Positions 1-11,253 of a DNA stretch of 64,000 nucleotides are shown here, piece after piece. This stretch comes from Devosia oryziradicis (GTDB taxonomy: Bacteria > Pseudomonadota > Alphaproteobacteria > Rhizobiales > Devosiaceae): the NCBI RefSeq assembly GCF_016698645.1, contig NZ_CP068047.1, forward strand, positions 1,213,001 through 1,277,000, in the 5' to 3' direction. Made by a program: the position numbers and the translations under genes. Each line of letters opens with the position of its first letter. Within the stretch, counting starts at the first letter, position 1. Below the pieces are notes generated by a model. It did no database searches, was not told the origin of the DNA, and saw nothing but the letters and a program-made list of their open reading frames with translations.

Positions 1-1
1 C

Positions 2-292
2 TCGCTGACCTCGGAAGCCATGGCGACGCTGGACAAGCAGGCAGCCTGGCTCAACCAGTACCAGAACTACCGCATCCTGATCGAAGGCCATGCCGACGAG
101 CGCGGGACCCGCGAATACAATATCGCACTGGGTGCGCGCCGTGGTTCGGTGGTCGTGAACTACCTTGTTTCCAAGGGCGTCAATTCGCAGCGCATCACTA
201 CCCAGTCCTTCGGCAAGGAACGCCCGGTGGCGATCTGTAACGACATTTCCTGCTGGTCGCAGAACCGCCGCGCGGTCACCGTCGTCCAGTAA
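2..292 (+). CDS. pal: Peptidoglycan-associated lipoprotein Pal, C-terminal part (5' truncated by window edge)
   Basis: OmpA-like peptidoglycan-binding domain of the Tol-Pal complex, which anchors the outer membrane to the cell wall and helps outer-membrane constriction at division. Only the last 96 codons are present; the frame is open from base 2, so the lipoprotein signal lies outside the window. The visible part carries the family core: an IEGHADERGTREYN block with the Asp and Arg that contact diaminopimelate, then the ALGARR segment and a C-terminal NRRAVTVV strand. The next gene is cpoB, the usual partner downstream of tolB-pal. Family identity is secure; the start cannot be judged. Confidence 0.95.
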   Translation, partial: SLTSEAMATLDKQAAWLNQYQNYRILIEGHADERGTREYNIALGARRGSVVVNYLVSKGVNSQRITTQSFGKERPVAICNDISCWSQNRRAVTVVQ

Positions 293-347
293 GGCATAAC
301 GCTCTCCCCTTGGGGGAGCTTGATATCCAGTGCAAACTGGAGGCAAG

Positions 348-387
348 AGCGCCCGGAGCCGCGTATTTGGCCCGGGCGCTTTCTTTT
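348..387 (+). terminator. Rho-independent terminator after pal
   Basis: A 9-bp perfect stem (AGCGCCCGG / CCGGGCGCT) with a 15-nt loop is followed by TTCTTTT. It lies between pal and cpoB, so it separates the genes unless readthrough occurs. A shorter hairpin (CTCCCC / GGGGAG) lies just upstream near 302-320. The terminator makes an upstream cpoB start at 310 unlikely. Confidence 0.75.
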
Positions 388-450
388 GACCAAAATTGCC
401 CTTTATCGGCAGCTGCATCGGCACCATGTTGTGCATCGGACCCAGCGCAT

Positions 451-456
451 TGGAGG
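451..456 (+). promoter_or_regulatory. Ribosome binding site that decides the cpoB start
   Basis: TGGAGG lies 6 nt before a TTG codon at 463. That TTG opens directly on a basic n-region and hydrophobic signal peptide, whereas the longer ATG frame from 310 runs through the terminator and has no signal at its N-terminus. Confidence 0.6.
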
Positions 457-462
457 CGTCGC

Positions 463-1524
463 TTGCAGCTCACGGCACTACTGAGAAGGGGACGAACGGC
501 GCTTTGCACCGTCGCAGTCGCCCTTGGCATCACCCTTCCGGGCATGGCGGCGCAGACCACACCCATGCCTCCCGGTGAGCTCAGCGGCCTTACGCTGACC
601 AATGCCGCGCCTGCCCGCATCCATGTCGCCCAGGCTCAGGACACGGCGCAGTTGCTGGTGCGCATCCAGCAGCTCGAAGAGCAGCTGCGGCTGCAGAGCG
701 GCCAGATCGACGGCCTTACCTTCCAGCTGACCCAGTTGCAGGAACTGCTCAATCGCATGCAGCAGGACAACGAGTCCCGCTTCCAGGCGATCGAAGGCGG
801 TGCCGGCCCAAAACCTGACGCGGCAACGTCGGCGGGCGGCGCTGCGCAGCCCGGGACGTTGCCGCAGAGCCCCGGCGCCGCCACCTCCCCGGCCGATCCC
901 AATGCCGTCCCCGTAGACGCCAACGGCATTCCGCTGACCGAGATCCCCGAGCAGGGCGTGCAGCCTCTGCCTGGCGAGGCCGAGTTCGACCCGACATTCA
1001 ACGATGGCTCGGCAACGGTCGGTGAATCCGCCGATCCGCTGGTCGGCACCGGTGCCCAGGGCGGCGTCGATCTTACCACGGGTCAGCCGCTGGACCTGAG
1101 CTATGATCCGGCAGCCGCAAATTCGGGGAATCCCGATGCCGATGCCCAGTTCGCAGCGGGCTATGACGCCCTGACCAAGGGCGACTATGCCTTCGCCGAG
1201 GATCAGTTCAGCCAATATATCGAGCTTTATCCCGACAGCGCGCAGGCCACCGATGCCGCGAGCTTTCTGGGTGACGTGCTGATCGCGCGCGCTGCGTATG
1301 ACGAGGCCGCGGAGGTGTTGCTCAACGCCTTCCAGAAGGCGCCCGACAGCAAGCAGGCGCCAGATCTGCTGCTCAAGCTGGGAATGTCGCTTTCCGGTGC
1401 CGGCGAGCGGGAAACCGCCTGTCGCACCTTTGCGGAAATCGACAAGCGCTATACGGCGCTCGAGCCGGCCTTCGTGACCCGGCTCGGCGAGGAAAAGACC
1501 CGGGCTGAATGCCCACCCGCGTGA
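463..1524 (+). CDS. cpoB: Cell division coordinator CpoB / YbgF (Tol-Pal system protein)
   Basis: Periplasmic Tol-Pal partner that in Escherichia coli links outer-membrane constriction with peptidoglycan synthesis (family knowledge). With a TTG start the product is 353 aa. Residues 1-30 form a signal peptide (RRGR n-region, hydrophobic core, PGMAA cleavage). Residues about 60-109 are a leucine-rich coiled coil, the trimerisation element. Next comes a Pro/Ala/Gly-rich linker, then three tetratricopeptide-like repeats over about 227-353 (GYDALTKGDYAFAEDQF is the first). The stop overlaps the tilS start by 16 bp, so the two are probably translationally coupled. An in-frame ATG at 310 was rejected because it lies upstream of the pal terminator. 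Confidence 0.88.
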   Translation: MQLTALLRRGRTALCTVAVALGITLPGMAAQTTPMPPGELSGLTLTNAAPARIHVAQAQDTAQLLVRIQQLEEQLRLQSGQIDGLTFQLTQLQELLNRMQQDNESRFQAIEGGAGPKPDAATSAGGAAQPGTLPQSPGAATSPADPNAVPVDANGIPLTEIPEQGVQPLPGEAEFDPTFNDGSATVGESADPLVGTGAQGGVDLTTGQPLDLSYDPAAANSGNPDADAQFAAGYDALTKGDYAFAEDQFSQYIELYPDSAQATDAASFLGDVLIARAAYDEAAEVLLNAFQKAPDSKQAPDLLLKLGMSLSGAGERETACRTFAEIDKRYTALEPAFVTRLGEEKTRAECPPA

Positions 1525-2783
1525 CCCCTGATATCGAAGGCCCGGCTGGGCTTGATGCCCTGTTCGCGGCGGTAGCCGGCGAGCCGGTCGTCGCGCTGGC
1601 CGTATCGGGTGGGGCGGACAGCCTTGCCCTGATGCTGCTGGCGCAGCGCTGGGCGGCGCAACGCGAGGCGGCGCCGAGGCTGGTGGTTTATTCCGTCGAT
1701 CACGGCCTGCGCCCCGAGGCAGCGGCCGAGGTTGCCATGGTGGTCGAGGCTGCGCATGGGCTGGGTCTCGCCGCCCGCGGCCTGGCCTGGCTGGGGGAAA
1801 AACCGCAAACCGGCGTCCAGGAAGCGGCGCGCAGTGCCCGCTACCAGCTCATGGGCGCTGCCATGGCCGAGGACGGCGCCACGGTGCTGCTGACGGCCCA
1901 CCACCAGCAGGACCAGGCCGAGACCGTGCTGATGCGCCTAGCGCATGGCAGCGGCATCGAGGGGCTGAGGGGCATGGCCGCGATGGCCGAGGTCGAGGGT
2001 ATCCGCGTCTATCGGCCGCTGCTGTCCATCGATCCGGCAGCGCTGCGCGCGGTGGTGGAGGCGGCGGGCCTGGTGCCTGCCAAAGACCCCTCCAATGCCG
2101 ATCGACACTACGAGCGGGTGCGTTGGCGCCAGGCCATGCCACAACTGGCCGACCTTGGCCTCGATGCCGCAGCGCTGAGCTTGTTTGCCGATCGCATGGC
2201 CGAGGCCGATGCGGCGATCAGCCAGATGGCCGATGGATGCTTTGCCGAGATCGTGCGACTGGATGGCTTCGGTGCGGCGCGGATCGAGCTTGCGCCGTTT
2301 GTCGGGCTCAGCCCGGCCATTTCGACGCGACTGCTCGGGCGGGTGCTCAACATCGTCGGCGGCCGGCAGAAGCCGCGGGCCCTGGGGCAGGTGGAGCGGT
2401 TGCGCCGCACCATTGCCGAACAGGGGCTGGCCAAGGCCACCACCGTGCTGGGTTGTGTCATCCGGGTCAAGGACGGGGCGGTGGCCGTCGCGCGCGAGCC
2501 CGGTCGGGCCCTGCCGTCGGATGCCGTGCTGATGCCGCATGGCGAGCTGGTGTGGGACGAGCGCTTCCGCATCGTCAATGCGTCGCCCGAAGCGGACCTC
2601 ACGGCCAGCGTCGCCGAATACCTGCCACGCCACCGGCTCGAGGAATTCCTGGGCTTCAAGATCACGGCCCCCGCCGAAGCCATCCGCACGGCGCCGATCG
2701 TGCGCGATGCCAGTGGCGGCGTGCTGTCGCTGGGCGGCTGGAGCTTCGACGAGCGCATCAAAGTGCAGCTGCTGATCGATTGA
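1509..2783 (+). CDS. tilS: tRNA(Ile)-lysidine synthase TilS
   Basis: Cytoplasmic ATP-dependent enzyme that converts C34 of the CAU anticodon of one tRNA-Ile to lysidine, changing its identity from Met to Ile; normally essential. The N-type ATP pyrophosphatase PP-loop is visible as SGGADS at residues 33-38. It is followed by VYSVDHGLRPEA and TAHHQQDQAET, both typical of TilS. The 424-residue length and the C-terminal region fit the family. It overlaps cpoB by 16 bp and precedes ftsH, the usual alphaproteobacterial order. Confidence 0.95.
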   Translation: MPTRVTPDIEGPAGLDALFAAVAGEPVVALAVSGGADSLALMLLAQRWAAQREAAPRLVVYSVDHGLRPEAAAEVAMVVEAAHGLGLAARGLAWLGEKPQTGVQEAARSARYQLMGAAMAEDGATVLLTAHHQQDQAETVLMRLAHGSGIEGLRGMAAMAEVEGIRVYRPLLSIDPAALRAVVEAAGLVPAKDPSNADRHYERVRWRQAMPQLADLGLDAAALSLFADRMAEADAAISQMADGCFAEIVRLDGFGAARIELAPFVGLSPAISTRLLGRVLNIVGGRQKPRALGQVERLRRTIAEQGLAKATTVLGCVIRVKDGAVAVAREPGRALPSDAVLMPHGELVWDERFRIVNASPEADLTASVAEYLPRHRLEEFLGFKITAPAEAIRTAPIVRDASGGVLSLGGWSFDERIKVQLLID

Positions 2784-3322
2784 GATTGCTGTTCGGCGCT
2801 CTTCGAACCACTCCACAACGAACTTATCCCCGCCCCTTAGGACATCCGGCATACTCCTCCTCATCTTCACGGCAGAGCCGGTCATGACGAGTGATGACCG
2901 TGAAGGCAGCCAGGGATGGAAGGTCGCTTCCATTGGGCGGGGGGAATTCGGCAGCTGCGCTTGCGACACAGCGTACCTGGCCCGGACCCGCGAAAATCCT
3001 GGCGTGGTGGCGGGGCAACGGCCTCACTTCCTTTATCTATCCCTTTTCGAGGCAAGCGCCTCGCCACCATAGCTCGCCGAACGCCCCTTGGCGTCTCACC
3101 GCTGAGCAACCCGGATCGATACGACAACCGCGGTGCAGGCGGGGCTTGTGCACGCCAGATGGAACCTTCCGAATCCCCACCGCGTATTAACCCAATCGCG
3201 ACATTATGACTGGACGAGGCATGCAAACCGCCGCAGGTCTTGCCCTTGTAACGCCCTAATGCCGGACATACATTCGGCACACCGCCGCGCCCGCTTGCGT
3301 CGGCTTCTCCGGGACAGGATTG
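2784..3322 (+). other. 539-bp gap between tilS and ftsH, no convincing gene
   Basis: Short frames exist on both strands, but none has a good ribosome binding site or recognisable protein. The long reverse frame entering ftsH is an antisense shadow. The gap probably carries the ftsH promoter and leader; I could not pick a clear -35/-10 or heat-shock promoter by eye. Confidence 0.5.
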
Positions 3323-5251
<1,929 letters not shown>

Positions 5252-5270
5252 GGCAGCAACAGTTTGGCAG

Positions 5271-5294
5271 GGGTCGCCGAAAGGCGGCCCTTTT
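5271..5294 (+). terminator. Rho-independent terminator after ftsH
   Basis: An 8-bp stem GGGTCGCC / GGCGGCCC (one G-T pair) closes a GAAA tetraloop and is followed by TTTT. It ends ftsH 85 bp before the glmM start, so glmM may have its own promoter or depend on readthrough. Confidence 0.65.
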
Positions 5295-5378
5295 GCTTGG
5301 CGGGATTCTCCGCTATTTCGCCCAAAAGTGGTATTATCCCGCGCGACCGGAATCGACGGGCTGAGGGGACAGGACGTT

Positions 5379-6722
5379 ATGGCACGCAAGTATTTTGGTA
5401 CCGACGGTATTCGTGGCCTGGCCAATGGCAGCAAGCTGACGCCGGAGCTGGCCTTGCGCGTGGGCATGGCGGCGGGGCACAAGTTCGTGCGTGGCGACCA
5501 CCGTAATCGCGTGGTCATTGGCAAGGATACCCGCCGCTCGGGCTACATGATCGAAAGTGCGCTGGGCGCCGGGTTCACCGCCGTTGGAATGGATGTCTAT
5601 TTCCTCGGGCCCATGCCGACCCCGGCCGTCGCCATGCTGACCCGCTCGTTGCGGGCCGATCTCGGGGTCATGATCTCGGCCTCGCACAATCCTTACGAAG
5701 ACAACGGCATCAAGCTGTTCCGCCCCGACGGCTACAAGCTCAGCGACGAGATCGAGCTCGAAATCGAGCGCATGATCGATGGGGACATGTCGAACCTGCT
5801 GGCCCATGGCCGCGGCATCGGTCGCGCCCATCGCGACGAGGAAGCGCGTACCCGCTACATCGAATATGCCAAGCGCACCCTGCCGCGCGGCACCGACCTG
5901 GCGGGGCTGCGTGTGGTGCTCGATTGCGCCAATGGGGCCGCCTACAAGGTCGCCCCGGTGGCCCTTTGGGAACTGGGCGCGGAGGTCTTCACCATCGGCG
6001 ACAAGCCTGACGGTTTCAACATCAACGACAAGGTCGGCTCCACCGCACCCGAGGCAGTCGCCGCCAAGGTCAAGGAAGTGCGCGCGGATATCGGCATTGC
6101 GCTCGATGGCGATGCGGACCGGGTCATCATCATCGACGAAAAGGGCGAGGTCGTCGACGGCGACCAGTTCATGGCCGTCATCGCCCAGAGCTGGCTGCAG
6201 CGCGAGATGCTGCTCGGTGGCGGCATCGTGGCCACCGTCATGTCCAACCTGGGGCTTGAGCGCTACCTGACCTCGCTTGGCCTGACCCTGGAACGCACCC
6301 AGGTCGGCGATCGCTATGTGCTGGAAGCCATGCGCAGCAAGGGCTTCAACGTGGGTGGCGAGCAATCGGGCCATATCATCCTTTCCGATTTCACCACGAC
6401 AGGCGACGGGCTGGTCGCGGCGCTCCAACTGCTGGCCGTGCTCAAGCAGCAAGAGCGGAGCGTGTCGGAAATCTGCGCGCGCTTTACCAAGGTGCCGCAG
6501 TTGCTGCGCAGCGTGAAGTTCAAGTCGGGAAAGCCGCTTGAGCACAAGCAGGTCATCGCAGCCATTGCCGACGGGCAGGCCATGCTCGGGGCAGGCGGGC
6601 GCCTGGTCGTGCGTGCGTCGGGAACCGAGCCGGTCATCCGTGTGATGGGCGAAGCCGACGACGCTTCGCTGGTCAACACAGTGGTGTCGCAGATCGAGCA
6701 GGCAATACTGCAAGTCGCCTAG
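5379..6722 (+). CDS. glmM: Phosphoglucosamine mutase GlmM
   Basis: Interconverts glucosamine-6-phosphate and glucosamine-1-phosphate, supplying UDP-GlcNAc for peptidoglycan and lipopolysaccharide. The 447-aa product starts [13 protein letters not shown], the family signature. The catalytic phosphoserine lies in ISASHNP (Ser102), the metal-binding loop DGDADR at 243-248, and the sugar and phosphate loops are GGEQSGH and [10 protein letters not shown] near the C-terminus. The frame is open upstream to 5115, inside ftsH, but ATG 5379 with AGGACGTT before it matches the family N-terminus. The ftsH-glmM pairing is common in alphaproteobacteria. Confidence 0.97.
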   Translation: MARKYFGTDGIRGLANGSKLTPELALRVGMAAGHKFVRGDHRNRVVIGKDTRRSGYMIESALGAGFTAVGMDVYFLGPMPTPAVAMLTRSLRADLGVMISASHNPYEDNGIKLFRPDGYKLSDEIELEIERMIDGDMSNLLAHGRGIGRAHRDEEARTRYIEYAKRTLPRGTDLAGLRVVLDCANGAAYKVAPVALWELGAEVFTIGDKPDGFNINDKVGSTAPEAVAAKVKEVRADIGIALDGDADRVIIIDEKGEVVDGDQFMAVIAQSWLQREMLLGGGIVATVMSNLGLERYLTSLGLTLERTQVGDRYVLEAMRSKGFNVGGEQSGHIILSDFTTTGDGLVAALQLLAVLKQQERSVSEICARFTKVPQLLRSVKFKSGKPLEHKQVIAAIADGQAMLGAGGRLVVRASGTEPVIRVMGEADDASLVNTVVSQIEQAILQVA

Positions 6723-6796
6723 GAGTTGTCGGCAATATTTACTGTCGGTTAACTATGCCAGCGCCGTTGTGAACTCGTTAGGGTTAAGTTTTTAGG

Positions 6797-6811
6797 TTAA
6801 GCGCGCTTTAA
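6797..6811 (+). promoter_or_regulatory. Candidate CtrA box upstream of the outer-membrane protein gene
   Basis: An exact TTAA-GCGCGCT-TTAA (TTAA-N7-TTAA) lies 64 bp before the start at 6875. Further TTAA half-sites lie upstream at about 6750 and 6784. CtrA is encoded in this window. The match is by eye only, without a weight matrix. Confidence 0.5.
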
Positions 6812-6874
6812 GGAAATTGGCGGATATTGGGTGTCAATCGACTCGTGTCGTGGCAACCCAGAGGACGTTTTTCC

Positions 6875-7606
6875 ATGCGTAAGTTCATCGCTACGATGAT
6901 GGTGGCAGGAGCCGCCGTCGTTGGTGGACAGGCAATCGCCGCCGATATGCCTTACTACCCGCCGATAATCGAAATCCCAGATGTAGACTACGGCGTTTCG
7001 GGCTCCTTCTACCTGCGCGGCAGCGCTGCACTGAATGCGCTGTGGGCACCCCATGTCAATCATCCGAGCGTCCCGGCGACCTTCGAGATCGACGGTTTCG
7101 GCTATGGCTACTCGGTGGGCGCCGGCTTCGGTTACGAAACGGGAACCGGTCTGCGCTTCGACGTGACAGCCGACTACCTGTCCAATGACGGCATGCGAGC
7201 CACTGTTCCGGCTGCCTACAATCCACCGCTTCAGAATGGCGTCCACACCCTTGCGCTGCGCTCGACGGTTGTGCTCGCCAACGCCTATTATGACTTCGGC
7301 CTGGGTGGCGGCGGCTATGGCGCCGGCGGCGGGACGTTCGGCTATGTCGGCGCGGGTGCCGGTGTTGCCTTCAACCGCTCGACCGTGACCGATCCGCTCG
7401 GCGCAACGACCAGCGACAACAATACCAGCCTGGCCGCTGCCGGTATGGTCGGTGTCGGCTATGACTTCGGTCAGGTGGTCGCCGATGTGGGCTATCGCGC
7501 CCTCTACATTTCCAGCATTGCCAATACGACAGCCCCGTTCCCCTACACCATTGCCAACAACTGGGCGCATGAAGTGCGCGGTACGATCCGCTACCGCTTC
7601 AACTAA
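6875..7606 (+). CDS. Outer-membrane beta-barrel protein (Omp25/Omp31-like porin family)
   Basis: A 243-aa exported protein. Residues 1-23 form a signal peptide ending QAIAA, followed by a short Pro/Tyr-rich DMPYYPP linker as in Hyphomicrobiales surface proteins. The rest alternates small, aromatic and Gly residues in strand-like segments (GFGYGYSVGAGFGYE, GAGGGTFGYVGAGAGVAF) and ends in RGTIRYRFN, with the terminal aromatic motif recognised by the Bam complex. ATG 6875 follows GAGGAC by 8 nt; a longer in-frame ATG at 6827 lacks a signal. Likely a surface structural protein or porin; exact subfamily not assigned. Confidence 0.82.
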   Translation: MRKFIATMMVAGAAVVGGQAIAADMPYYPPIIEIPDVDYGVSGSFYLRGSAALNALWAPHVNHPSVPATFEIDGFGYGYSVGAGFGYETGTGLRFDVTADYLSNDGMRATVPAAYNPPLQNGVHTLALRSTVVLANAYYDFGLGGGGYGAGGGTFGYVGAGAGVAFNRSTVTDPLGATTSDNNTSLAAAGMVGVGYDFGQVVADVGYRALYISSIANTTAPFPYTIANNWAHEVRGTIRYRFN

Positions 7607-7651
7607 AAACGGAGCGTGGCGGGATAGCCACGGCCCGCTGATCTCCAAGCA

Positions 7652-7684
7652 ATCGGCGTCCAGAAGGGCGCCGATTTTGTTTGT
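7652..7684 (+). terminator. Rho-independent terminator after the outer-membrane protein gene
   Basis: A 10-bp stem ATCGGCGTCC / GGGCGCCGAT (one T-G pair), AGAA loop, then TTTGTTTG. It isolates the gene from the downstream dehydrogenase. Confidence 0.75.
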
Positions 7685-7738
7685 GCTCCCCATGCCGAGG
7701 CAGGCTAGGATCGGTTCCATGGCGATTTGGGGGGCGAA

Positions 7739-8722
7739 ATGAAGGTTCTGGTCATCGGCGCGGCGGGAATGGTCGGGCGCAAGCTGGTTTCGGCTTTGCT
7801 TGCATCAGGCAATGTCGGCGGCCGGGCCATTACGGGCCTTGCCCTGGCCGATGTCGTCGATCCGCAACCGCCGCAGGCCACCATTCCGATTACCACTGCC
7901 GCCGTGGACCTTTCGCGACCGGAGGTATCGGCGCAACTGATCGCCGACCGGCCAGACTTGATCTTTCATCTGGCGGCCATCGTGTCGGGTGAGGCGGAAG
8001 CCGATTTCGAAAAGGGTTATCGCATCAATCTGGACGGCACCCGCCATCTGCTGGAGGCCATTCGCCTTGCCGGTCAGGGCGGGTCCTATCGTCCGCGCCT
8101 GGTTTTTACCTCGTCGATCGCCGTGTTCGGCGAGCCGCTGCCGGAGGTAATCGGCGATACCCACCACCACACGCCGCTGACAAGCTACGGAACGCAGAAG
8201 GCGATCTGCGAGCTGCTGCTGTCCGACTATTCGCGGCGCGGCTTTGTCGATGGCGTGGGCATTCGCCTCCCCACGATCGTCGTGCGGCCGGGTAAGCCCA
8301 ACAAGGCTGCGTCCGGCTTTTTCTCAGGCATTCTGCGCGAGCCGCTGGCAGGGCAGGAAGCCGTGCTGCCGGTGGCTGACAGTGTGCGCCATTGGTTCGC
8401 CAGTCCGAGGGCGGCCGTGGGATACCTGGTCCATGCGGCCAACATCGATACGGCGCTCCTGGGCCACCAGCGCAACCTCACCATGCCCGGCCTTGCCGCC
8501 ACTGTCAGCGAGGAGATCGCTGCGCTCGAACGCGTTGCCGGCACATCTGCCACGGCGCTGATCAAGCGCGAACCCGACCAGACCATCATCGACATCGTCG
8601 CCGGCTGGCCCAAGGCCTTCGAGGCAAGCCGGGCGCAGGCGCTCGGCTTCCGCGGCGACGCCAGTTTCGACGAGATCATCCGCATCCATATCGAGGATGA
8701 ACTGGGCGGCACGATCGGCTGA
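7739..8722 (+). CDS. denD: NAD-dependent epimerase/dehydratase, probable D-erythronate dehydrogenase DenD
   Basis: Extended short-chain dehydrogenase of 327 aa with an N-terminal Rossmann motif (GAAGMVG at residues 7-13) and the SSIAVFG and SYGTQKAICE segments giving Ser and Tyr-x3-Lys catalytic residues. The stretches around SGEAEADFEKGYRINLDGT and RPGKPNKAASGFFSG closely resemble what I know of DenD, which oxidises D-erythronate to 2-oxo-tetronate. No companion kinase or isomerase gene is adjacent, so substrate is inferred from similarity only. ATG 7739 is preceded by a strong GGGGGG purine run. Confidence 0.7.
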   Translation: MKVLVIGAAGMVGRKLVSALLASGNVGGRAITGLALADVVDPQPPQATIPITTAAVDLSRPEVSAQLIADRPDLIFHLAAIVSGEAEADFEKGYRINLDGTRHLLEAIRLAGQGGSYRPRLVFTSSIAVFGEPLPEVIGDTHHHTPLTSYGTQKAICELLLSDYSRRGFVDGVGIRLPTIVVRPGKPNKAASGFFSGILREPLAGQEAVLPVADSVRHWFASPRAAVGYLVHAANIDTALLGHQRNLTMPGLAATVSEEIAALERVAGTSATALIKREPDQTIIDIVAGWPKAFEASRAQALGFRGDASFDEIIRIHIEDELGGTIG

Positions 8723-8770
8723 GGGCAACGACCCTCGGCTTCCGGCGTTGATCGCTCCGGAGACCACGCC

Positions 8771-9823
8771 ATGCCCAAGCTTACCTTCGTGCCGCCGATG
8801 GAAGCCAAGTCGGTTGCTGACTTGCCCAAGGACGAGGGCTGGCAGTTCGAGCCCAAGTGGGACGGCTTCCGTTGCTTGGCCTGCAAGCAGGCAGGGCAGG
8901 TTGACCTGTGGGCCAAGTCGGGCAAGCCGCTGGGCCGCTACTTCCCGGAAATGGTGGAGCTGGTCGGAGCACTGCCCGGCGACACGGTGATGCTCGATGG
9001 CGAACTGATCGTGCCGATCGATGGCGTCGCATCCTTCGACGCATTGCAGGCGCGGCTGCACCCGGCTGCCAGTCGCGTGAAGAAGCTGGCTGGTGAAACT
9101 CCCGCACTCTTGGTGGTCTTCGACCTGCTGGACCTGGATGGCGAATCCTGGCTGGACAAGCCCCTCCGCGCGCGGCGGGCCGCGCTGGAGCGCTATGTGA
9201 AGGACGTCGGCAGCGACCGATTGCGGCTGTCGCCGATAACCGCCGATGCCGCGCAGGCACGGCACTGGCTGGAGGGTCTCAGTACCGAGCTCGATGGCGT
9301 CATCGCCAAACGCAGCGACGACCCCTATGCCAGCAGCGAGCGCGCCATGCGCAAGATCAAGCGCATCCGCTCGGCCGACTGCGTGGTAGGCGGATTCCGC
9401 TATGGCACCGACAGCGACCAGGTCGGCTCGCTGCTGCTCGGCCTTTACGACGAACAGGGCAAACTGGACCATGTCGGCTTCACCTCGGCCATAGCGGCGA
9501 AGGACAAGCCGGATCTGACCCGCCGGCTCGAAGCCCTCAAGGGTGGCCCCGGCTTTACGGGCAAGGCTCCCGGCGGCCCAAGCCGCTGGTCCACCGAGCG
9601 CTCGGCGGAATGGGTGCCGCTCAGGCCGGAACTGGTGGTGGAAGTGCTCTACGACCAGGTAACCAGCCGCCGTTTTCGCCATGGCACGCGACTGCATCGC
9701 TGGCGTCCCGACAAGGCGCCCTCCCAGTGCACCTTTGACCAGATGGCACAACCTGCCGCGCCCGACCAGGTTATTGGTGCCGTGCTAACCAAGGCCGCTG
9801 GTCGCCGCCAAAAGACTCATTGA
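8771..9823 (+). CDS. ATP-dependent DNA ligase (LigC/LigD ligase-domain type)
   Basis: Seals nicks through a ligase-AMP intermediate. Motif I is KWDG with the AMP-accepting Lys at residue 29. Motif III is DGEL, motif IV VIAKRSDDPYA, and motif V KIKRIRSADCVVGG. The C-terminal about 130 residues fit the OB-fold domain of LigC-like enzymes. At 350 aa it is a stand-alone ligase with no primase or nuclease domain, and no ku gene is in the window, so it may act in base-excision type repair rather than Ku-dependent end joining (inference). ATG 8771 follows CGGAG by 8 nt. Confidence 0.88.
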   Translation: MPKLTFVPPMEAKSVADLPKDEGWQFEPKWDGFRCLACKQAGQVDLWAKSGKPLGRYFPEMVELVGALPGDTVMLDGELIVPIDGVASFDALQARLHPAASRVKKLAGETPALLVVFDLLDLDGESWLDKPLRARRAALERYVKDVGSDRLRLSPITADAAQARHWLEGLSTELDGVIAKRSDDPYASSERAMRKIKRIRSADCVVGGFRYGTDSDQVGSLLLGLYDEQGKLDHVGFTSAIAAKDKPDLTRRLEALKGGPGFTGKAPGGPSRWSTERSAEWVPLRPELVVEVLYDQVTSRRFRHGTRLHRWRPDKAPSQCTFDQMAQPAAPDQVIGAVLTKAAGRRQKTH

Positions 9824-9907
9824 CGTCATCCCCGCCTCGGGAGTATTTCCCGCCTCAGGACATCTCGCCCTAACGCGAGACGCATAGACCTGGGAGGGTC
9901 GCTTGAT

Positions 9908-11092
9908 ATGGCTGCAATGCCCCTGACCGCACCGGCGGTAAAACCGGCAAACCCCAATTTTTCGTCGGGCCCATGTGCCAAGCGTCCCGGATGGACGGTT
10001 GAAGCGCTGAGCAATGCGCTGGTCGGCCGCTCGCACCGCAGCAAGCCGGGCAAGGCCCGCATCCAGCGCGCCATCGACCTGACGCGCGAACTGCTCGAAG
10101 TGCCGGCAGACTATCGCATCGGCATCGTACCCGCCTCCGATACCGGCGCCGTCGAGATGGTGCTTTGGAGCATGCTGGGCGCCCGCGGCGTCGACATGCT
10201 GGCCTGGGAAAGCTTCGGCGAGGGCTGGGTCACCGACGTGCAGAAGCAGCTCAAGCTCGACGACGTGCGCGTCCTCAAGGCGCCCTATGGCGAACTGCCG
10301 GAGCTGGGCCAGGTCGATTTCGACCGCGATGTGGTCTTCACCTGGAACGGCACGACCTCGGGCGTTCGCGTCGAGAATGGCGACTGGATCGCCGCCGACC
10401 GCAAGGGCCTCACCATCTGCGATGCCACCTCGGCTGCCTTCGCGCAGGATCTCGATTTCGCCAAGCTCGATGTCATCACCTTCTCCTGGCAGAAGGCCCT
10501 CGGGGGTGAAGCTGCTCATGGCGTGCTGATCCTGTCGCCGCGCGCCGTCGAACGGCTCGAGACCTTCAAGCCGGACCGCCCGCTCCCCAAGATCTTCCGC
10601 CTCACCAAGGGCGGTAAGCTGCTCGAGGAAGTCTTCGAGGCCGCGACCATCAATACGCCGTCGATGATCTGCATCGAGGATGCGATCGACGCCATGGAAT
10701 GGGGCAAGACCGTTGGCGGTCTCAAGGGCATGCAGGCCCGCGCCGATGCCAACTTCAAGGTCCTGGCAGATTGGGTAGCCAAGACCGACTGGGTCGAGTT
10801 CCTGGCCAAGAACCCGGCCAACCGCTCCAACACCTCGGTGTGCTTCTCGATCGTCGATCCGGCCGTTACCGCCCTCGATGCCGACAAGCAGGCGGCCTTT
10901 GCCAAGGCAATCGTCTCACGGCTGGACAAGGCCGGCGTCGCCTATGACATCGGCGCCTACAAGGACGCTCCTTCGGGCCTGCGTATCTGGGCCGGCTCGA
11001 CTGTCGAGGCATCCGACCTCGCGGCCCTGGTGCCGTGGCTGGACTATGCCTTTGCCGAAGAACTCGCGGCGCTGAACAAGGCTGCCGCTTAA
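9908..11092 (+). CDS. serC: Phosphoserine aminotransferase SerC
   Basis: PLP-dependent transaminase converting 3-phosphohydroxypyruvate and glutamate to phosphoserine. The N-terminal [15 protein letters not shown] segment, the TSGV phosphate-contact region and the Schiff-base lysine in SWQKALGGE (Lys196) identify the longer alphaproteobacterial SerC type. Length 394 aa. serA follows after 161 bp of intergenic repeat, so the two consecutive enzymes of serine synthesis are probably co-transcribed. A GGGAGG site precedes ATG 9908 by 10 nt. Confidence 0.95.
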   Translation: MAAMPLTAPAVKPANPNFSSGPCAKRPGWTVEALSNALVGRSHRSKPGKARIQRAIDLTRELLEVPADYRIGIVPASDTGAVEMVLWSMLGARGVDMLAWESFGEGWVTDVQKQLKLDDVRVLKAPYGELPELGQVDFDRDVVFTWNGTTSGVRVENGDWIAADRKGLTICDATSAAFAQDLDFAKLDVITFSWQKALGGEAAHGVLILSPRAVERLETFKPDRPLPKIFRLTKGGKLLEEVFEAATINTPSMICIEDAIDAMEWGKTVGGLKGMQARADANFKVLADWVAKTDWVEFLAKNPANRSNTSVCFSIVDPAVTALDADKQAAFAKAIVSRLDKAGVAYDIGAYKDAPSGLRIWAGSTVEASDLAALVPWLDYAFAEELAALNKAAA

Positions 11093-11099
11093 CGCCGGA

Positions 11100-11213
11100 T
11101 ACCCCCTCCCAACCTCCCCCTGATGGGGGAGGAGCTGATCGAGTTGGTGGCACTATCTCGCCAAACGCTCGGAGCTGTCCCTCCCCCTATCAGGGGGAGG
11201 CTAGGTGGGGGTA
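11100..11213. repeat. Long intergenic inverted repeat between serC and serA
   Basis: The left arm starts TACCCCCTCCCAACCTCCC and the right arm ends GGGAGGCTAGGTGGGGGTA, so the 114-bp segment can fold into one large imperfect hairpin. Each arm also has its own palindrome (CTCCCCCTGATGGGGGAG; CTCCCCCTATCAGGGGGAG). It fills most of the serC-serA gap. The C-run/G-run style resembles the two elements at 21033 and 25688, though the sequence differs. Confidence 0.8.
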
Positions 11214-11253
11214 CCCAAACAAAAAACTCTTCTCATTCCAGGGACTTCCCCAA

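Noticed and set aside
310..462. Longer cpoB starting at ATG 310
   Set aside because: It would begin upstream of the pal terminator and bury the signal peptide; TTG 463 with TGGAGG fits better.
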